In this document: positions 8,203-17,526 of the stretch, in pieces | Layout of the letters: every line of letters starts with the position of its first letter | Position numbering within the stretch: the first letter of the stretch is position 1 | NCBI RefSeq assembly: GCF_000711225.1 | Contig: NZ_JOMG01000005.1 | Span: forward strand, 1-64,000 | Length of the DNA: 64,000 bases | Source: Pelobacter seleniigenes DSM 18267 | GTDB taxonomy: Bacteria > Desulfobacterota > Desulfuromonadia > Desulfuromonadales > Geopsychrobacteraceae | Reading direction: 5' to 3' | Notes under the pieces: model-generated | Told to the model about the DNA's origin: nothing | The model's database searches: none | Seen by the model: only the letters and a program-made list of their open reading frames with translations | Translations under genes and position numbers: made by a program

Positions 8203-10098
8203 ATGAAGGAAAAAGTGCTGCGTTATCGATTTACGCTGATTTTTTTTATGACTGCGTTATTGACCATGGCAGCATTGTTTTTGGCCTATTCTATCCGCTT
8301 TGATTTTGATATTCCTCTGCCGTTTTGGTTTCGATTCGAGACCCTTCTTCCTGTGGTCATTCTGATAAAGCTACCTTTGTTCTGGCACTTTGGTTGCTTC
8401 AAGGGGTGGTGGCGTTATGTGTCCATGCCCGATCTTGTGCAAATATTCAAAGCCAATGTCATTGGGACCTGTCTTTTTGTTATCTATGCAGTGTTAATGT
8501 ATCGCCTTGATGGTATTCCACGATCGGTCCTTTTTTTGGATGGATTGATCTGTTTTGTGCTTATCGGCGGTGTGAGGTTCCTGACTCGGGCAGTACGAGA
8601 GCAGTATTTTCCCGTTTTGAAATTCAGCGATTTACAGAAAAAAAAGCGTGTTCTTATCTTTGGAGCCGGACATGCCGGGCAAATGATCGCCAGAGAAATT
8701 CAATCTAATCCTGAGCTTGGTTTAGGGATCGTTGGTTTTATAGACAATGACCCCTTTAAACAGAAAACAACATTTTTGGGGTGTCCGGTCCTGGGCGGGC
8801 ATGCTGATGTCGCTACCATTGTACAAGATCGTCAAATCGAGCAAATCATTATCGCAATTCCTTCCGCTAGCGGCAGGACAATTCAAGAAATTGTTAGGTT
8901 ATGTCGGCAAACTTCGGCAGATTTCAAGATACTGCCAGGAGTTGGTGAACTCATCAATGGTCGGGTTTCGGTGCTTCAGGCGAGGGATGTTGATCTTGAA
9001 GATTTGCTTGGGAGGGCGCCTATCAGGCTTGATGAACATGAAATCAGTCATTACTTGCATTCCAAAAGGGTGTTGATTTCAGGTGCGGGAGGAAGCATTG
9101 GTAGTGAGATCTGTCGACAGGTTTTGCGTTTTCATCCAGCAGAGCTGGTTTTGGTGGATATTGCAGAAACCGCAACTTTTAACATAGATAGAGAGTTGGC
9201 CCAAACCGCGGGCAATGTATCTGTCAGGCCGATTGTCGGTAGTGTTTGTGATCGCAGTTTAATGGAGGAAGTTTTTGCAGATTTAAAGCCCCAGGTTGTT
9301 TTTCATGCTGCTGCCTATAAGCATGTGCCGTTGATGGAAAGTAATCCATGCGAGGCTTTGCGTAATAATATCAACGGAACATGTGTTCTTGGTGATATGT
9401 CTGATAGGTATGCTGTTGAAAAATTTGTCATGATTTCTACAGACAAGGCCGTTCGTCCCAGCAGTATCATGGGAGTGAGTAAGAGAATTGCGGAGCTTTA
9501 TGTGCAGGCACTGGATGCCAGAAGTAAAACCAGCTATGTGACTACGCGGTTTGGGAATGTCCTGGGGAGTAACGGTAGCGTTATCCCTATTTTTAAAGAA
9601 CAGATTGCCAAGGGGGGCGTGGTGACTGTCACCCATCCCGAGGTGTCGCGGTTTTTTATGACGATTCCGGAGGCCTCACAATTGGTTCTGCAGGCGGGGA
9701 GCATGGGGCATGGGGGCGAAATATACCTGTTTGATATGGGGGAGCCTATTAAGATTGTAACTCTTGCAGAAGAGTTAATTCGCCTCAGCGGCTTCAAGCC
9801 TTATGAAGATATCGAAATTGTGTTTACCGGTCTTAGGCCTGGGGAAAAACTGCATGAAGAATTGCTGCTTGCTGATGAGGGCGTCTTGCCAACCCAGCAC
9901 GTAAAAATACAAATAGCAAACTCTGTGTCCCGACCTTATGAGGAATTGAAAGACAAGATCGAGTCACTTGTGGATGAATGCTCGGGCCTGCATTTTAGTG
10001 CTTTGCAAGATAGATTGTCAGCTATTGTCCCGGAATACGCTGCCCCTGTGGGCCTTCACGTTAGTTGCGGCAATCAAATGAATCGTGCAGGGGCCTGA
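8203..10098 (+). CDS. membrane-bound nucleotide-sugar 4,6-dehydratase, WbpM/PglF/CapD family
   Basis: A 631-residue protein with four N-terminal membrane helices (to about residue 135), a first Rossmann domain (IFGAGHAGQM near 152) and a second SDR domain (ISGAGGSIGSE near 291). The catalytic segment STDKAVRPSSIMGVSKR has methionine where most SDR enzymes have tyrosine, giving the S-M-K triad of the long WbpM-like UDP-GlcNAc 4,6-dehydratases. It makes UDP-4-keto-6-deoxy-GlcNAc for the ketoreductase and transferase encoded just upstream. It appears to close the polysaccharide operon. Confidence 0.9.
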   Translation: MKEKVLRYRFTLIFFMTALLTMAALFLAYSIRFDFDIPLPFWFRFETLLPVVILIKLPLFWHFGCFKGWWRYVSMPDLVQIFKANVIGTCLFVIYAVLMYRLDGIPRSVLFLDGLICFVLIGGVRFLTRAVREQYFPVLKFSDLQKKKRVLIFGAGHAGQMIAREIQSNPELGLGIVGFIDNDPFKQKTTFLGCPVLGGHADVATIVQDRQIEQIIIAIPSASGRTIQEIVRLCRQTSADFKILPGVGELINGRVSVLQARDVDLEDLLGRAPIRLDEHEISHYLHSKRVLISGAGGSIGSEICRQVLRFHPAELVLVDIAETATFNIDRELAQTAGNVSVRPIVGSVCDRSLMEEVFADLKPQVVFHAAAYKHVPLMESNPCEALRNNINGTCVLGDMSDRYAVEKFVMISTDKAVRPSSIMGVSKRIAELYVQALDARSKTSYVTTRFGNVLGSNGSVIPIFKEQIAKGGVVTVTHPEVSRFFMTIPEASQLVLQAGSMGHGGEIYLFDMGEPIKIVTLAEELIRLSGFKPYEDIEIVFTGLRPGEKLHEELLLADEGVLPTQHVKIQIANSVSRPYEELKDKIESLVDECSGLHFSALQDRLSAIVPEYAAPVGLHVSCGNQMNRAGA

Positions 10099-10221
10099 AA
10101 AAAGAATTGGATACTTTCAATAAAAAAGGTTGAAAAAAATTAAGAATTCTGTATATTCTTGAAATGATATTGGAAAATGTCATTCTGACTAAATGAAAAG
10201 TTGCGAAAAGAGAGGCTTTTG

Positions 10222-11007
10222 GTGAGGCTTTTTGATTATTATGTATTTTTTGGAGGAGCCTTTATCTTAGGGGGGGCTATTGGTTCTTTCCTGAATGTCT
10301 GTATTTTTCGTATTCCTGAAAAGAAATCCATCATTTACCCGCCGTCGTCCTGTCCTGCCTGTGGGCAGAGGATTTCCTGGTATCAGAATATTCCGATTCT
10401 AAGTTATCTTTTTTTGCGTGGTCGGTGTGGTTTTTGCCATAAACCTATTTCGTTACGCTACCCCGCCATTGAGTTTCTGTCGGGCGGGTTGTTTGTGCTG
10501 ACCCTTTATTATTTTCGTTTGACTCCAGCCACACTTGTTTATTGGTTGTTCGTGTCGGCACTCGTTGTCATCTCATTCATTGATCTCGACCATCAGATCA
10601 TCCCTGATGTTATCAGCCTGCCTGGAATTGTCGTCGGTTTTATCTGCTCATTCTTTATTCCCTGGGTTTCCTGGCTTGATTCATTGTTGGGGATTGTTCT
10701 TGGGGGAGGGGTATTGCTGACGATCGCCTGGTTGTATGAATTGCTGACTAAAAGAGAAGGTATGGGAGGAGGGGATATCAAGCTTCTTGCCATGCTCGGG
10801 GCGTTTCTTGGCTGGAAGGCCATTCTGCCGATTGTTTTTGTAGCGTCTTTAATTGGGACATTAGTTGGGGTTCCATTGATGTTGGTACAAAAAGGGAATA
10901 GCCGTTTGGCAATTCCTTTCGGACCATTTTTAGCGCTATCGGCGCTGGTTAATTTGTTTTGGGGACCCCGCCTTATTCATTGGTACTTGGGATTGATGGT
11001 GCACTGA
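10222..11007 (+). CDS. pilD: type IV prepilin peptidase/N-methyltransferase PilD
   Basis: Cleaves the leader of type IV prepilins and methylates the new N-terminus in the inner membrane. The sequence opens with GSFLNVCIFRIP, has the two CxxC pairs of the methyltransferase-associated loop (CPACGQ and CGFCHK), and both aspartates of the A24 peptidase (SFIDLDHQIIPD and GGGDIKLLAMLG). I prefer the GTG at 10222, preceded by AGAGAGG, over the TTG at 10201, giving 261 residues. It stands alone about 0.4 kb before the pilM operon, which needs it. Confidence 0.92.
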   Translation: MRLFDYYVFFGGAFILGGAIGSFLNVCIFRIPEKKSIIYPPSSCPACGQRISWYQNIPILSYLFLRGRCGFCHKPISLRYPAIEFLSGGLFVLTLYYFRLTPATLVYWLFVSALVVISFIDLDHQIIPDVISLPGIVVGFICSFFIPWVSWLDSLLGIVLGGGVLLTIAWLYELLTKREGMGGGDIKLLAMLGAFLGWKAILPIVFVASLIGTLVGVPLMLVQKGNSRLAIPFGPFLALSALVNLFWGPRLIHWYLGLMVH

Positions 11008-11052
11008 TATTGTTTTCTTTGGTAACGATTTATTGGTTTTAACTTAAAGATC

Positions 11053-11109
11053 TTGACAATGATGTTCATTGACCTATAATTATGCACAATTTGAATATAT
11101 GTGCATAAT
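11053..11109 (+). promoter_or_regulatory. sigma-70 promoter with overlapping palindromic operator before the XRE gene
   Basis: A perfect -35 box TTGACA (11053-11058) and a perfect -10 box TATAAT (11075-11080) are separated by 16 bp. Starting in the -10 box and running over the expected start point is an exact inverted repeat: ATTATGCACA at 11079-11088 and its complement TGTGCATAAT at 11100-11109, 11 bp apart. The simplest reading is autorepression by the small XRE protein encoded immediately downstream, possibly also affecting the pilM operon. Confidence 0.75.
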
Positions 11110-11121
11110 GAGGTCAATTGG

Positions 11122-11319
11122 ATGCAACAAAATCATGTCAGGGAAATTCGTGAATCTTTGCTAATGAGCAAAGCTGAGTTGGCTCGAAAAGCCGATGTTT
11201 CGCCATTAACTATCACCAGAATTGAACGCGGCTGTCCCTGTCGTATGGAGACGATGCGCAAAATCATCCTGGCATTGGGGTTTCAGCTGGCTGATAGGGG
11301 TAAGGTGTTTCCGGAATAG
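11122..11319 (+). CDS. small XRE-family helix-turn-helix regulator
   Basis: A 65-residue protein that is almost only a Cro/CI-type domain: REIRESLLMSKAELARKADVSPLTITRIERG shows the recognition helix, ending with a short MRKIILALGF tail. The ATG at 11122 has TGAGG upstream and is preferred to the GTG at 11101, which lies inside the operator palindrome. It sits between pilD and pilMNOPQ. It probably represses its own strong promoter and may time expression of the pilus alignment genes, but no direct link is shown. Confidence 0.8.
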   Translation: MQQNHVREIRESLLMSKAELARKADVSPLTITRIERGCPCRMETMRKIILALGFQLADRGKVFPE

Positions 11320-11390
11320 TTGATTCAAGATGGTTTCTTCAGGATCTTGTTTTGATTGCTACTTTGGGCTCTCTTCGGACTGGATAAGGC

Positions 11391-12449
11391 ATGTTCGCTT
11401 CGAAAAAAGAAATTATTGGTATTGATGTAGGCTCCAGCGCGGTCAAGATAGTTCGGCTTCGTCCTTCCCGCGGTTCTTATCACCTTGAGAATATCGGGAT
11501 CCTACCTCTGAGTCCTGAGGCCATTGTCGATAATACGATCATGGATTCGGCTGCCATCATCGATGCTATCCAGAATTTGTTGACATCGATGAAAATCAAA
11601 ACCAAGCGGATTGCAACATCAGTGTCCGGTCATTCTGTGATCATCCGTAAGATATCTCTTCCGCTGATGACGGAAGATGAACTGGATGCTTCTATTCAGT
11701 GGGAAGCCGAACAGTATATCCCTTTCGATATTTCTGAGGTTAATATCGATTTTCAGATTCTTGGCCCGGATGAGAAGGACCCTTCGCAGATGAACGTTAT
11801 GCTGGTCGCCGCCAAAAAAGATTTTGTTGACGACTACCTAGCGGTTTTTACGGAGGCTGGTCTTGAACCGATGGTCATGGATATTGACTGTTTCGCGGTC
11901 GAAAACATGTTCGATTTTAACTATGGCTTTGTCGAAGGTGAAGTTGTTGCCCTTATTGACCTTGGGGCGGCAGCGACCAGCGTGAATGTTTTGAAAGGGG
12001 AGGTTTCCGTTTTTACCCGGGACATCCAGGCAGGCGGAAATTTGCTCAGCCAGGAGCTGCAAAAACGCTTGGGCATTAGTAGTGACGAAGCTGAGCAGGC
12101 CAAACTAGGCCGGCGTGACTTCGGAGATGTTGAAGAAGAAACAATTGATGAGATTTTAAATGATGCCATTGAAAACCTCATCCAGGAAGTGCAGCGTTCC
12201 CTCGACTTTTTTTCTGCGACCTCGAGCGAAGAAAGAATCTCTAAAGTGTACTTGACCGGTGGAGTTTCCGGATCGAATAAGGTTCTGGAGACTTTGGAGG
12301 AGCGCCTTGGCATACCCATCGAAAGGGTGAACCCGTTCCGAAACTTGACGATTAATCAGAAGGAATTTGACGCGGAATACCTCGAAGCTATCGGACCGAT
12401 GTTTTCGGTTGCAACGGGCCTGGCAATGAGGAAGGTGGGTGACAAATGA
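11391..12449 (+). CDS. pilM: type IV pilus inner-membrane alignment protein PilM
   Basis: An actin-like cytoplasmic ATPase fold of 352 residues: the phosphate-1 motif IGIDVGSSAVKIVRL at the N-terminus, IDLGAAATSVNVL near residue 185, and LTGGVSGSNKVLETL near residue 288. PilM binds the cytoplasmic tail of PilN and couples the motor to the alignment complex. The stop overlaps the start of pilN (ATGA). Length and order match the standard pilMNOPQ operon. Confidence 0.95.
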   Translation: MFASKKEIIGIDVGSSAVKIVRLRPSRGSYHLENIGILPLSPEAIVDNTIMDSAAIIDAIQNLLTSMKIKTKRIATSVSGHSVIIRKISLPLMTEDELDASIQWEAEQYIPFDISEVNIDFQILGPDEKDPSQMNVMLVAAKKDFVDDYLAVFTEAGLEPMVMDIDCFAVENMFDFNYGFVEGEVVALIDLGAAATSVNVLKGEVSVFTRDIQAGGNLLSQELQKRLGISSDEAEQAKLGRRDFGDVEEETIDEILNDAIENLIQEVQRSLDFFSATSSEERISKVYLTGGVSGSNKVLETLEERLGIPIERVNPFRNLTINQKEFDAEYLEAIGPMFSVATGLAMRKVGDK

Positions 12450-12997
12450 TTCGTATTAACCTGCTCCCGGTTAGAGCTGCGCAGAAAAAGGAACGACTTC
12501 GTATCCAGTTGTCAATCTTCTTTTTGTGTATCCTTTTGGTCTGCATTGGCTGCGGTGCATTGTATGTCCAAAAAATGACGGCGATCAATGGCGTTGAGGC
12601 GGATATCGCGAATATTGACAGGCAAAATAAAGACCTTCAGAAGCAGATTGGCCAAGTGAAGGATTATGAACAGAAAAAAGCCGATCTGGAAAAAAAACTG
12701 GCAGTACTGAAAAGCCTGAAAGCCGGCAAAACAGGGCCTGTACACTTGCTTGATCAATTAAGTGCGTCATTACCAGATAACCTCTGGCTGACCAAATTTA
12801 CGGAAAAGGGTGGAAGGATTAATCTTTCCGGTGTCGCAGATAATGAAAAGACCGTTGCGGTCTTTATGAGAAACCTGGAATCTTCACCTTACTATAAAAA
12901 GGTTGAATTGTCAGTGACTGAGCAGACTAAAGTTGGTGACGATAAAATGCAAAAGTTTAGTTTGGATAGCGACATTGAAGCACCTCCATCTAAATAA
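12446..12997 (+). CDS. pilN: type IV pilus alignment protein PilN
   Basis: A 183-residue bitopic inner-membrane protein. The cytoplasmic N-terminus MIRINLLPVR carries the INLLP motif that binds PilM. A single helix follows (about residues 23-45), then a coiled coil (roughly 50-95) and a ferredoxin-like periplasmic domain. It heterodimerises with PilO. It is translationally coupled to pilM, as in all known clusters of this type. Confidence 0.94.
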   Translation: MIRINLLPVRAAQKKERLRIQLSIFFLCILLVCIGCGALYVQKMTAINGVEADIANIDRQNKDLQKQIGQVKDYEQKKADLEKKLAVLKSLKAGKTGPVHLLDQLSASLPDNLWLTKFTEKGGRINLSGVADNEKTVAVFMRNLESSPYYKKVELSVTEQTKVGDDKMQKFSLDSDIEAPPSK

Positions 12998-13013
12998 TAT
13001 GGGATGTTAAGCA

Positions 13014-13628
13014 ATGAATGCACGCGTCGAAAAAATATTGAATTTGCCTGCCTACCAGCGGTTTTTATTGCTTTTGGTTGTTATGGCGCTGTTTGCGGCA
13101 GTCTTCTACTTTATGTTTTATCAACAGCAGATTGAGCAATATGACCGCTTGCTCCAGAAGCAGCAAGCGGAGCAGGTCAAGCTGGATAAAAATAGGAAAA
13201 TTGCACGTAACCTGTCGGTGTATCGTGCCGAATACGAAAAAATGCAAGTGAAGCTCGATGAGGCGCTTGGTGAGTTGCCTTTGGAGAAGGAAATACCGAA
13301 TCTTTTGACTGGAATTGGCAATCTGGCAAAAGAAAAAGGTTTGGAAATCGTCCGATTTAAGCCCGAAAATGAAGTGCCGAAGGATTTCTATGCTGAAGTT
13401 CCTGTTGATTTAAAACTAGCAGGTTCATTCCATCAGGCTGCAGCATTTTTTGATGCTGTCAGCAAGATGGAACGAATTGTTAATATTCAAGGTTTAAGCT
13501 TAGATAGGCCCAAAGAAGTTGACGGCAGGACTTCATTGGCTATTGATTGTAAGGCCGTCACCTTCCGTTTTGTTGAGCAGGCTCCACCTGCTAAGAATGG
13601 CAAAAAGAAAGGCGGTAAAAGGAAATGA
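13014..13628 (+). CDS. pilO: type IV pilus alignment protein PilO
   Basis: A 204-residue partner of PilN: a short cytoplasmic start, one membrane helix (residues about 20-38), a coiled coil rich in Gln, Lys and Glu, and a periplasmic domain. The C-terminus is very basic (KNGKKKGGKRK). It belongs to the inner-membrane platform linking PilM to the PilP-PilQ outer-membrane part. Its stop overlaps the pilP start. Confidence 0.93.
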   Translation: MNARVEKILNLPAYQRFLLLLVVMALFAAVFYFMFYQQQIEQYDRLLQKQQAEQVKLDKNRKIARNLSVYRAEYEKMQVKLDEALGELPLEKEIPNLLTGIGNLAKEKGLEIVRFKPENEVPKDFYAEVPVDLKLAGSFHQAAAFFDAVSKMERIVNIQGLSLDRPKEVDGRTSLAIDCKAVTFRFVEQAPPAKNGKKKGGKRK

Positions 13629-14176
13629 AGTCGAGTTTCTTTGGGGTAAGATCGCTTTTTTTAACGCTGACGATTTTATTGGTGTTGTCAGGTCTTCTTT
13701 GGGCTCAGGAACCTACTGTTAAGCAAAACGAAACTCAGACGACTGATATCGAAAAAGATGCTCCTGCAGAGCGTCCTTTTGTTTACAGTCCTCAAGGGCG
13801 GCGTGACCCGTTTGAGCCGCTACTTCCAAAAGAACCTCTTGTTGGAGAAGTAGTTAAGAAAACTCGACCGGAAAAGGTTAAAGGACCACTTGAAAAATTT
13901 GAACTCAAACAATTTCGGCTGATCGCAATTATGATTGTCAAGGGAACGCCTCGGGCCATGGTCAAAGCTCCTGATGGAAAGAGTTACATGGTTAAGGTAC
14001 ACGACTATATTGGGATGAATGGTGGTGTTGTTAAAGATATTCAGACAAAAGTCGTTGATATTGATCAATCGGGAATGCGGATCGAGAAAAGCCCTGACCG
14101 GATTGTCGTTGAAGAGGCCGGGGTTGATAGCGTCACCGGTAAGGAAGTTAAGGAAGATAGCTACATCGTGATGTAG
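13625..14176 (+). CDS. pilP: type IV pilus assembly protein PilP
   Basis: A 183-residue periplasmic protein. It shows the PilP signature GRRDPFEPL (residues 58-66) followed by the small beta domain (KGTPRAMVKAPDGKSYMVKVHDYIG) that contacts the secretin. An N-terminal hydrophobic leader ends around LSGLLWAQ. No cysteine follows, so unlike many PilP proteins it does not look like a lipoprotein and may remain anchored by the leader or be released. The gene overlaps pilO by 4 bp. Confidence 0.92.
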   Translation: MKSSFFGVRSLFLTLTILLVLSGLLWAQEPTVKQNETQTTDIEKDAPAERPFVYSPQGRRDPFEPLLPKEPLVGEVVKKTRPEKVKGPLEKFELKQFRLIAIMIVKGTPRAMVKAPDGKSYMVKVHDYIGMNGGVVKDIQTKVVDIDQSGMRIEKSPDRIVVEEAGVDSVTGKEVKEDSYIVM

Positions 14177-14232
14177 ATGTTGAGAATGGTCTGTATTGAT
14201 TCAGGTCGTTATGCGAGTGACTTTTTAGGGGA

Positions 14233-16371
14233 ATGAATATGAGAAGAAGCGTTGTGCTCCTCAGTACATTATTAATGATCTTTTCCGTTGCGCCGACTGC
14301 GCAGATTTTTGCGGCCGATTCTTTTTCCATCGCAGCAGTGAGTGAAAAAAGAGTTGTTTTGTCGGCGACAACAGGGATAGAACAAGTACGATATTTTACC
14401 CTGGATTCTCCCAAAAGGCTCGTTGTTGACCTTTATGGCGTTACTCCCGGAGAACATGCCGATACGGTAGCCCTGAGCGACGGATTCAAACAACTGCGGG
14501 TGGGACCGTTGGATAATAAAACCCGTTTTGTTTTTGATGTGGATGGCTCAGAATTTCCTACCTTTAATGTAAAGGTTGAGCCTGACCATGTTGTCGTGAC
14601 TTGGGAACCGTCCCAAAAGACAACAGCCGCCGCTCTAGCGGCCCCTGTCATGAAGGGCAGTGCCAAAATAGTTTCTATTGACTTCGACTCTGAAAAAGGG
14701 CAGTCAAAATTAAACATTGTTGTTGATGGTACGGCTACTGCGACAGAACTCACCCGAGATGGCGATAAGATTCAGTTTTCTCTGAAAAATACCACATTGC
14801 CGAGAGCCCTACGACGCGAATTTGATACCCTTGCTTTCCCTAGTGCCATTTATTCAGCGACCCCTTACCTGGTAAACAATGGCGGAGTGCCGGCTGTCCG
14901 TTTTGTAGTCCAGCTGAAAGCTGATCAACCTTATCGTCTGGAAAAAGAAGCGACTGGTTATGCATTCATTGTCGATAATGGTCCCTATGACCAGGCAACT
15001 CCCCCTGTTACCGGCATCTTGCCGGTTCCGGCTAAAGGTGAGATAGATACAACAAGTGCTTCCACGCCAACCTCTTCCCCCGCTTATGAGGCTGCCGCTC
15101 CGCAACCCTCCCAGCAGGGTGTGATCATTACCAAAGAGCTGGCCGGTAAAGAGAAAAAGACCTACACCGGTGCAAAAACTTCTTTGGTATTCGATAATGC
15201 AGATGTCAGGGATATCTTACGGCTGATTGCAGAGATCAGTAATCTTAACATCATCGCTTCTGATGAAGTGAAAGGTAACATCACATTACGCTTAATTGAT
15301 GTCCCCTGGGACCAGGCTCTGGACTTGATCCTTGACGTGAGCGGTTTGGGAATGATCCGTGAAGGGAATGTTGTTCGGGTTTTGCCCAAAGATACAATTC
15401 GTTCCATGAAGGAAGCTGAATTGACCGCTGCCAATTCCCAAGAAAAACTTGAGCCCCTAGCAACTGAGGTGGTGACAGTCAGTTATGCTGATTTAGGCGC
15501 TGTTGCCGGGCCGGTCAAAGAAATTTTGAGTGCCCGAGGAAACCTTACCCCCGATAGCCGCAATAAATATTTGATTATCACCGATGTCCCACAGCGTATT
15601 GCAAAAGCCAAGGAACTGATTTCCATTCTGGATACTCCTGAGCGGCAAGTCATGATTGAGGCTCGTATTGTCGAAGTCAGTTCATCATATAGCAGAGACC
15701 TTGGCATTAACTGGGGGATTGATTACAGTTCCCCCGGTTCAAAAATTGAAAATGCGGGTGTTGGTATTGGTGGTGATTTCCTTATCGATCTTCCCGATGG
15801 TGCGGGATCTGTTGGGGAAGATGCAGGTCTTGCTGCAGGAATAACTTTCGGTGAAATTGGAATTAATAAGCTGGTGCTTGATTTGCGGATCTCTGCGTTG
15901 GAGGCCAATGGCAAGGCAAAAATTGTCTCATTGCCGAAAGTCACGACATTGAATGGCGAAACTGCTAAAATCAGCCAGGGGACCAGTATCCCTTATCAGA
16001 CAACGAGTGATGGCGGAACAACAACTGAGTTTGTTAATGCTGAGTTGAAACTTGAAGTGACTCCGGTCATCAATCCTGATGACAGCATCATTATGCAAAT
16101 TGTCACCACCAATGATTCTCCTTCCATCACCAGTGGAGCAACAGCACCGAGTATTGATACCAAACAGGCAGAAACAAAAGTTCTTGTTCATGATGGGGAA
16201 ACGACAGTTATCGGCGGTATTTTTGTCGAAAATAATTCTGACAACGAAACCGGCACCCCTTGGTTGATGGAACTGCCCATTTTAGGCCATCTTTTTAAAT
16301 CAACGAGTAAAAAAAGCAGTAAATCTGAATTGCTGGTATTTATTACTCCCCGGATTTTGAAAGATAAATAG
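14233..16371 (+). CDS. pilQ: type IV pilus secretin PilQ
   Basis: A 712-residue outer-membrane channel. After a signal peptide (to about residue 27) come two AMIN-type domains (around 35-130 and 145-250), a proline/serine/threonine-rich linker, an STN domain (VFDNADVRDILRLIAEISNLNII), an N1 domain (LITDVPQRIAKAKELISIL) and the secretin barrel. The barrel carries the typical VPILGHLFKST-like ending, here LPILGHLFKSTSKK, then LLVFITPRIL. It forms the pore through which the pilus leaves the cell. A strong terminator follows, so the pil operon ends here. Confidence 0.95.
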   Translation: MNMRRSVVLLSTLLMIFSVAPTAQIFAADSFSIAAVSEKRVVLSATTGIEQVRYFTLDSPKRLVVDLYGVTPGEHADTVALSDGFKQLRVGPLDNKTRFVFDVDGSEFPTFNVKVEPDHVVVTWEPSQKTTAAALAAPVMKGSAKIVSIDFDSEKGQSKLNIVVDGTATATELTRDGDKIQFSLKNTTLPRALRREFDTLAFPSAIYSATPYLVNNGGVPAVRFVVQLKADQPYRLEKEATGYAFIVDNGPYDQATPPVTGILPVPAKGEIDTTSASTPTSSPAYEAAAPQPSQQGVIITKELAGKEKKTYTGAKTSLVFDNADVRDILRLIAEISNLNIIASDEVKGNITLRLIDVPWDQALDLILDVSGLGMIREGNVVRVLPKDTIRSMKEAELTAANSQEKLEPLATEVVTVSYADLGAVAGPVKEILSARGNLTPDSRNKYLIITDVPQRIAKAKELISILDTPERQVMIEARIVEVSSSYSRDLGINWGIDYSSPGSKIENAGVGIGGDFLIDLPDGAGSVGEDAGLAAGITFGEIGINKLVLDLRISALEANGKAKIVSLPKVTTLNGETAKISQGTSIPYQTTSDGGTTTEFVNAELKLEVTPVINPDDSIIMQIVTTNDSPSITSGATAPSIDTKQAETKVLVHDGETTVIGGIFVENNSDNETGTPWLMELPILGHLFKSTSKKSSKSELLVFITPRILKDK

Positions 16372-16390
16372 ATGTGACTTTCATCTTTTA

Positions 16391-16420
16391 AAAGGGCAGG
16401 GAGACCTGCCCTTTTTTTTT
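16391..16420 (+). terminator. intrinsic terminator after pilQ
   Basis: A 10-bp perfect stem (AAAGGGCAGG with CCTGCCCTTT), a GAGA loop and a run of T residues to 16420. It separates the pil operon from aroB, whose start lies only about 10 bp beyond. Confidence 0.9.
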
Positions 16421-16430
16421 CAGCGAGTTA

Positions 16431-17516
16431 ATGATGGTTGAAATTATCAAAGTCCCTTTGGCTGACAGGACCTATCCTATTCTGATTGGCACCGATATCC
16501 TCAGATCTCTTGGCGAAGAGCTGGCTGCAATAGGCTTTCCTCACAAAGTTGCGGTTATCTCAAATCCTACTGTTTCCAGTCTGTATGGTGCTCAGGTTAA
16601 GTCCTCACTCGAACACAGTGGCTTTTCGGTTCTGGAATATGATGTTCCTGATGGCGAAGAGTATAAAAATTTCCAAACACTTCAATCCATTTATGATGTG
16701 TTGGTTGGCAATGGCTTTGATCGCGGATCTGGCATAATTGCTCTCGGGGGAGGTGTCATCGGGGATATGGCTGGTTTTGCCGCAGCAACGTTTTTGCGTG
16801 GAATCCGCTATGCCCAAATTCCAACTACCCTGTTAGCCCAGGTTGACAGCTCAGTCGGTGGAAAAACCGCAGTTAATCATCCTTTGGGGAAAAACTTGAT
16901 TGGGGCTTTCTTTCAACCGGACTTGGTATTGATTGATGCCGGGACCCTCAATACCCTTGATCCAAGAGACGTTGCGGCAGGTCTGGCTGAGGTTGTGAAG
17001 TATGGTGTGATTAGAGACGCTGATTTTTTCAATTGGCTTGAGGATCATGTCGCCGATTTGCTGGATAAAAATCCGAATGCTTTGATCTATGCCGTTAAAA
17101 AAGCTTGTCAGATTAAAGCGGATATTGTTGAGGTTGATGAAAAAGAGGGCTCAGTCCGGGCATTTCTGAACTATGGGCACACATTCGGTCATGCGGTGGA
17201 AAGTCTTTCCGGATATGGGCAATGGAAACATGGTGAAGCAGTTGCCATCGGGATGATCGTTGCTGCCAGGATTTCCTGCCGGATGGGGCTTTGTCACCAA
17301 AATGATGTTGATCGTTTGACGCGATTACTGCAGACTCTAGGTCTCCCTGTTTCCGCACCTGTTTTTTCTCTCGAGGACTACCTTGCAGTGATGCAGAGGG
17401 ATAAAAAAGTCCGTAATGGGAAATTATCATTGGTTCTCAATTGTGGACTGGGCGACGCCGTGCTTAAACAGGTTTCTGATCTAAAAGAAATATTCTCTGC
17501 TGCCTTGTCATCTTGA
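16431..17516 (+). CDS. aroB: 3-dehydroquinate synthase AroB
   Basis: Second step of the shikimate pathway: DAHP to 3-dehydroquinate, NAD- and metal-dependent. The sequence shows the NAD loop GGGVIGDMAGFAAATFLRGI, the substrate segment DSSVGGKTAVNHPLGKN and the metal ligands in GLAEVVKYG, NYGHTFGHAVE and WKHGEAVAIG. At 361 residues it is the usual length. Two ATGs lie side by side and the first is taken. The aroB position directly after pilQ is common in proteobacteria. Confidence 0.96.
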   Translation: MMVEIIKVPLADRTYPILIGTDILRSLGEELAAIGFPHKVAVISNPTVSSLYGAQVKSSLEHSGFSVLEYDVPDGEEYKNFQTLQSIYDVLVGNGFDRGSGIIALGGGVIGDMAGFAAATFLRGIRYAQIPTTLLAQVDSSVGGKTAVNHPLGKNLIGAFFQPDLVLIDAGTLNTLDPRDVAAGLAEVVKYGVIRDADFFNWLEDHVADLLDKNPNALIYAVKKACQIKADIVEVDEKEGSVRAFLNYGHTFGHAVESLSGYGQWKHGEAVAIGMIVAARISCRMGLCHQNDVDRLTRLLQTLGLPVSAPVFSLEDYLAVMQRDKKVRNGKLSLVLNCGLGDAVLKQVSDLKEIFSAALSS

Positions 17517-17526
17517 AGAGGTCATT

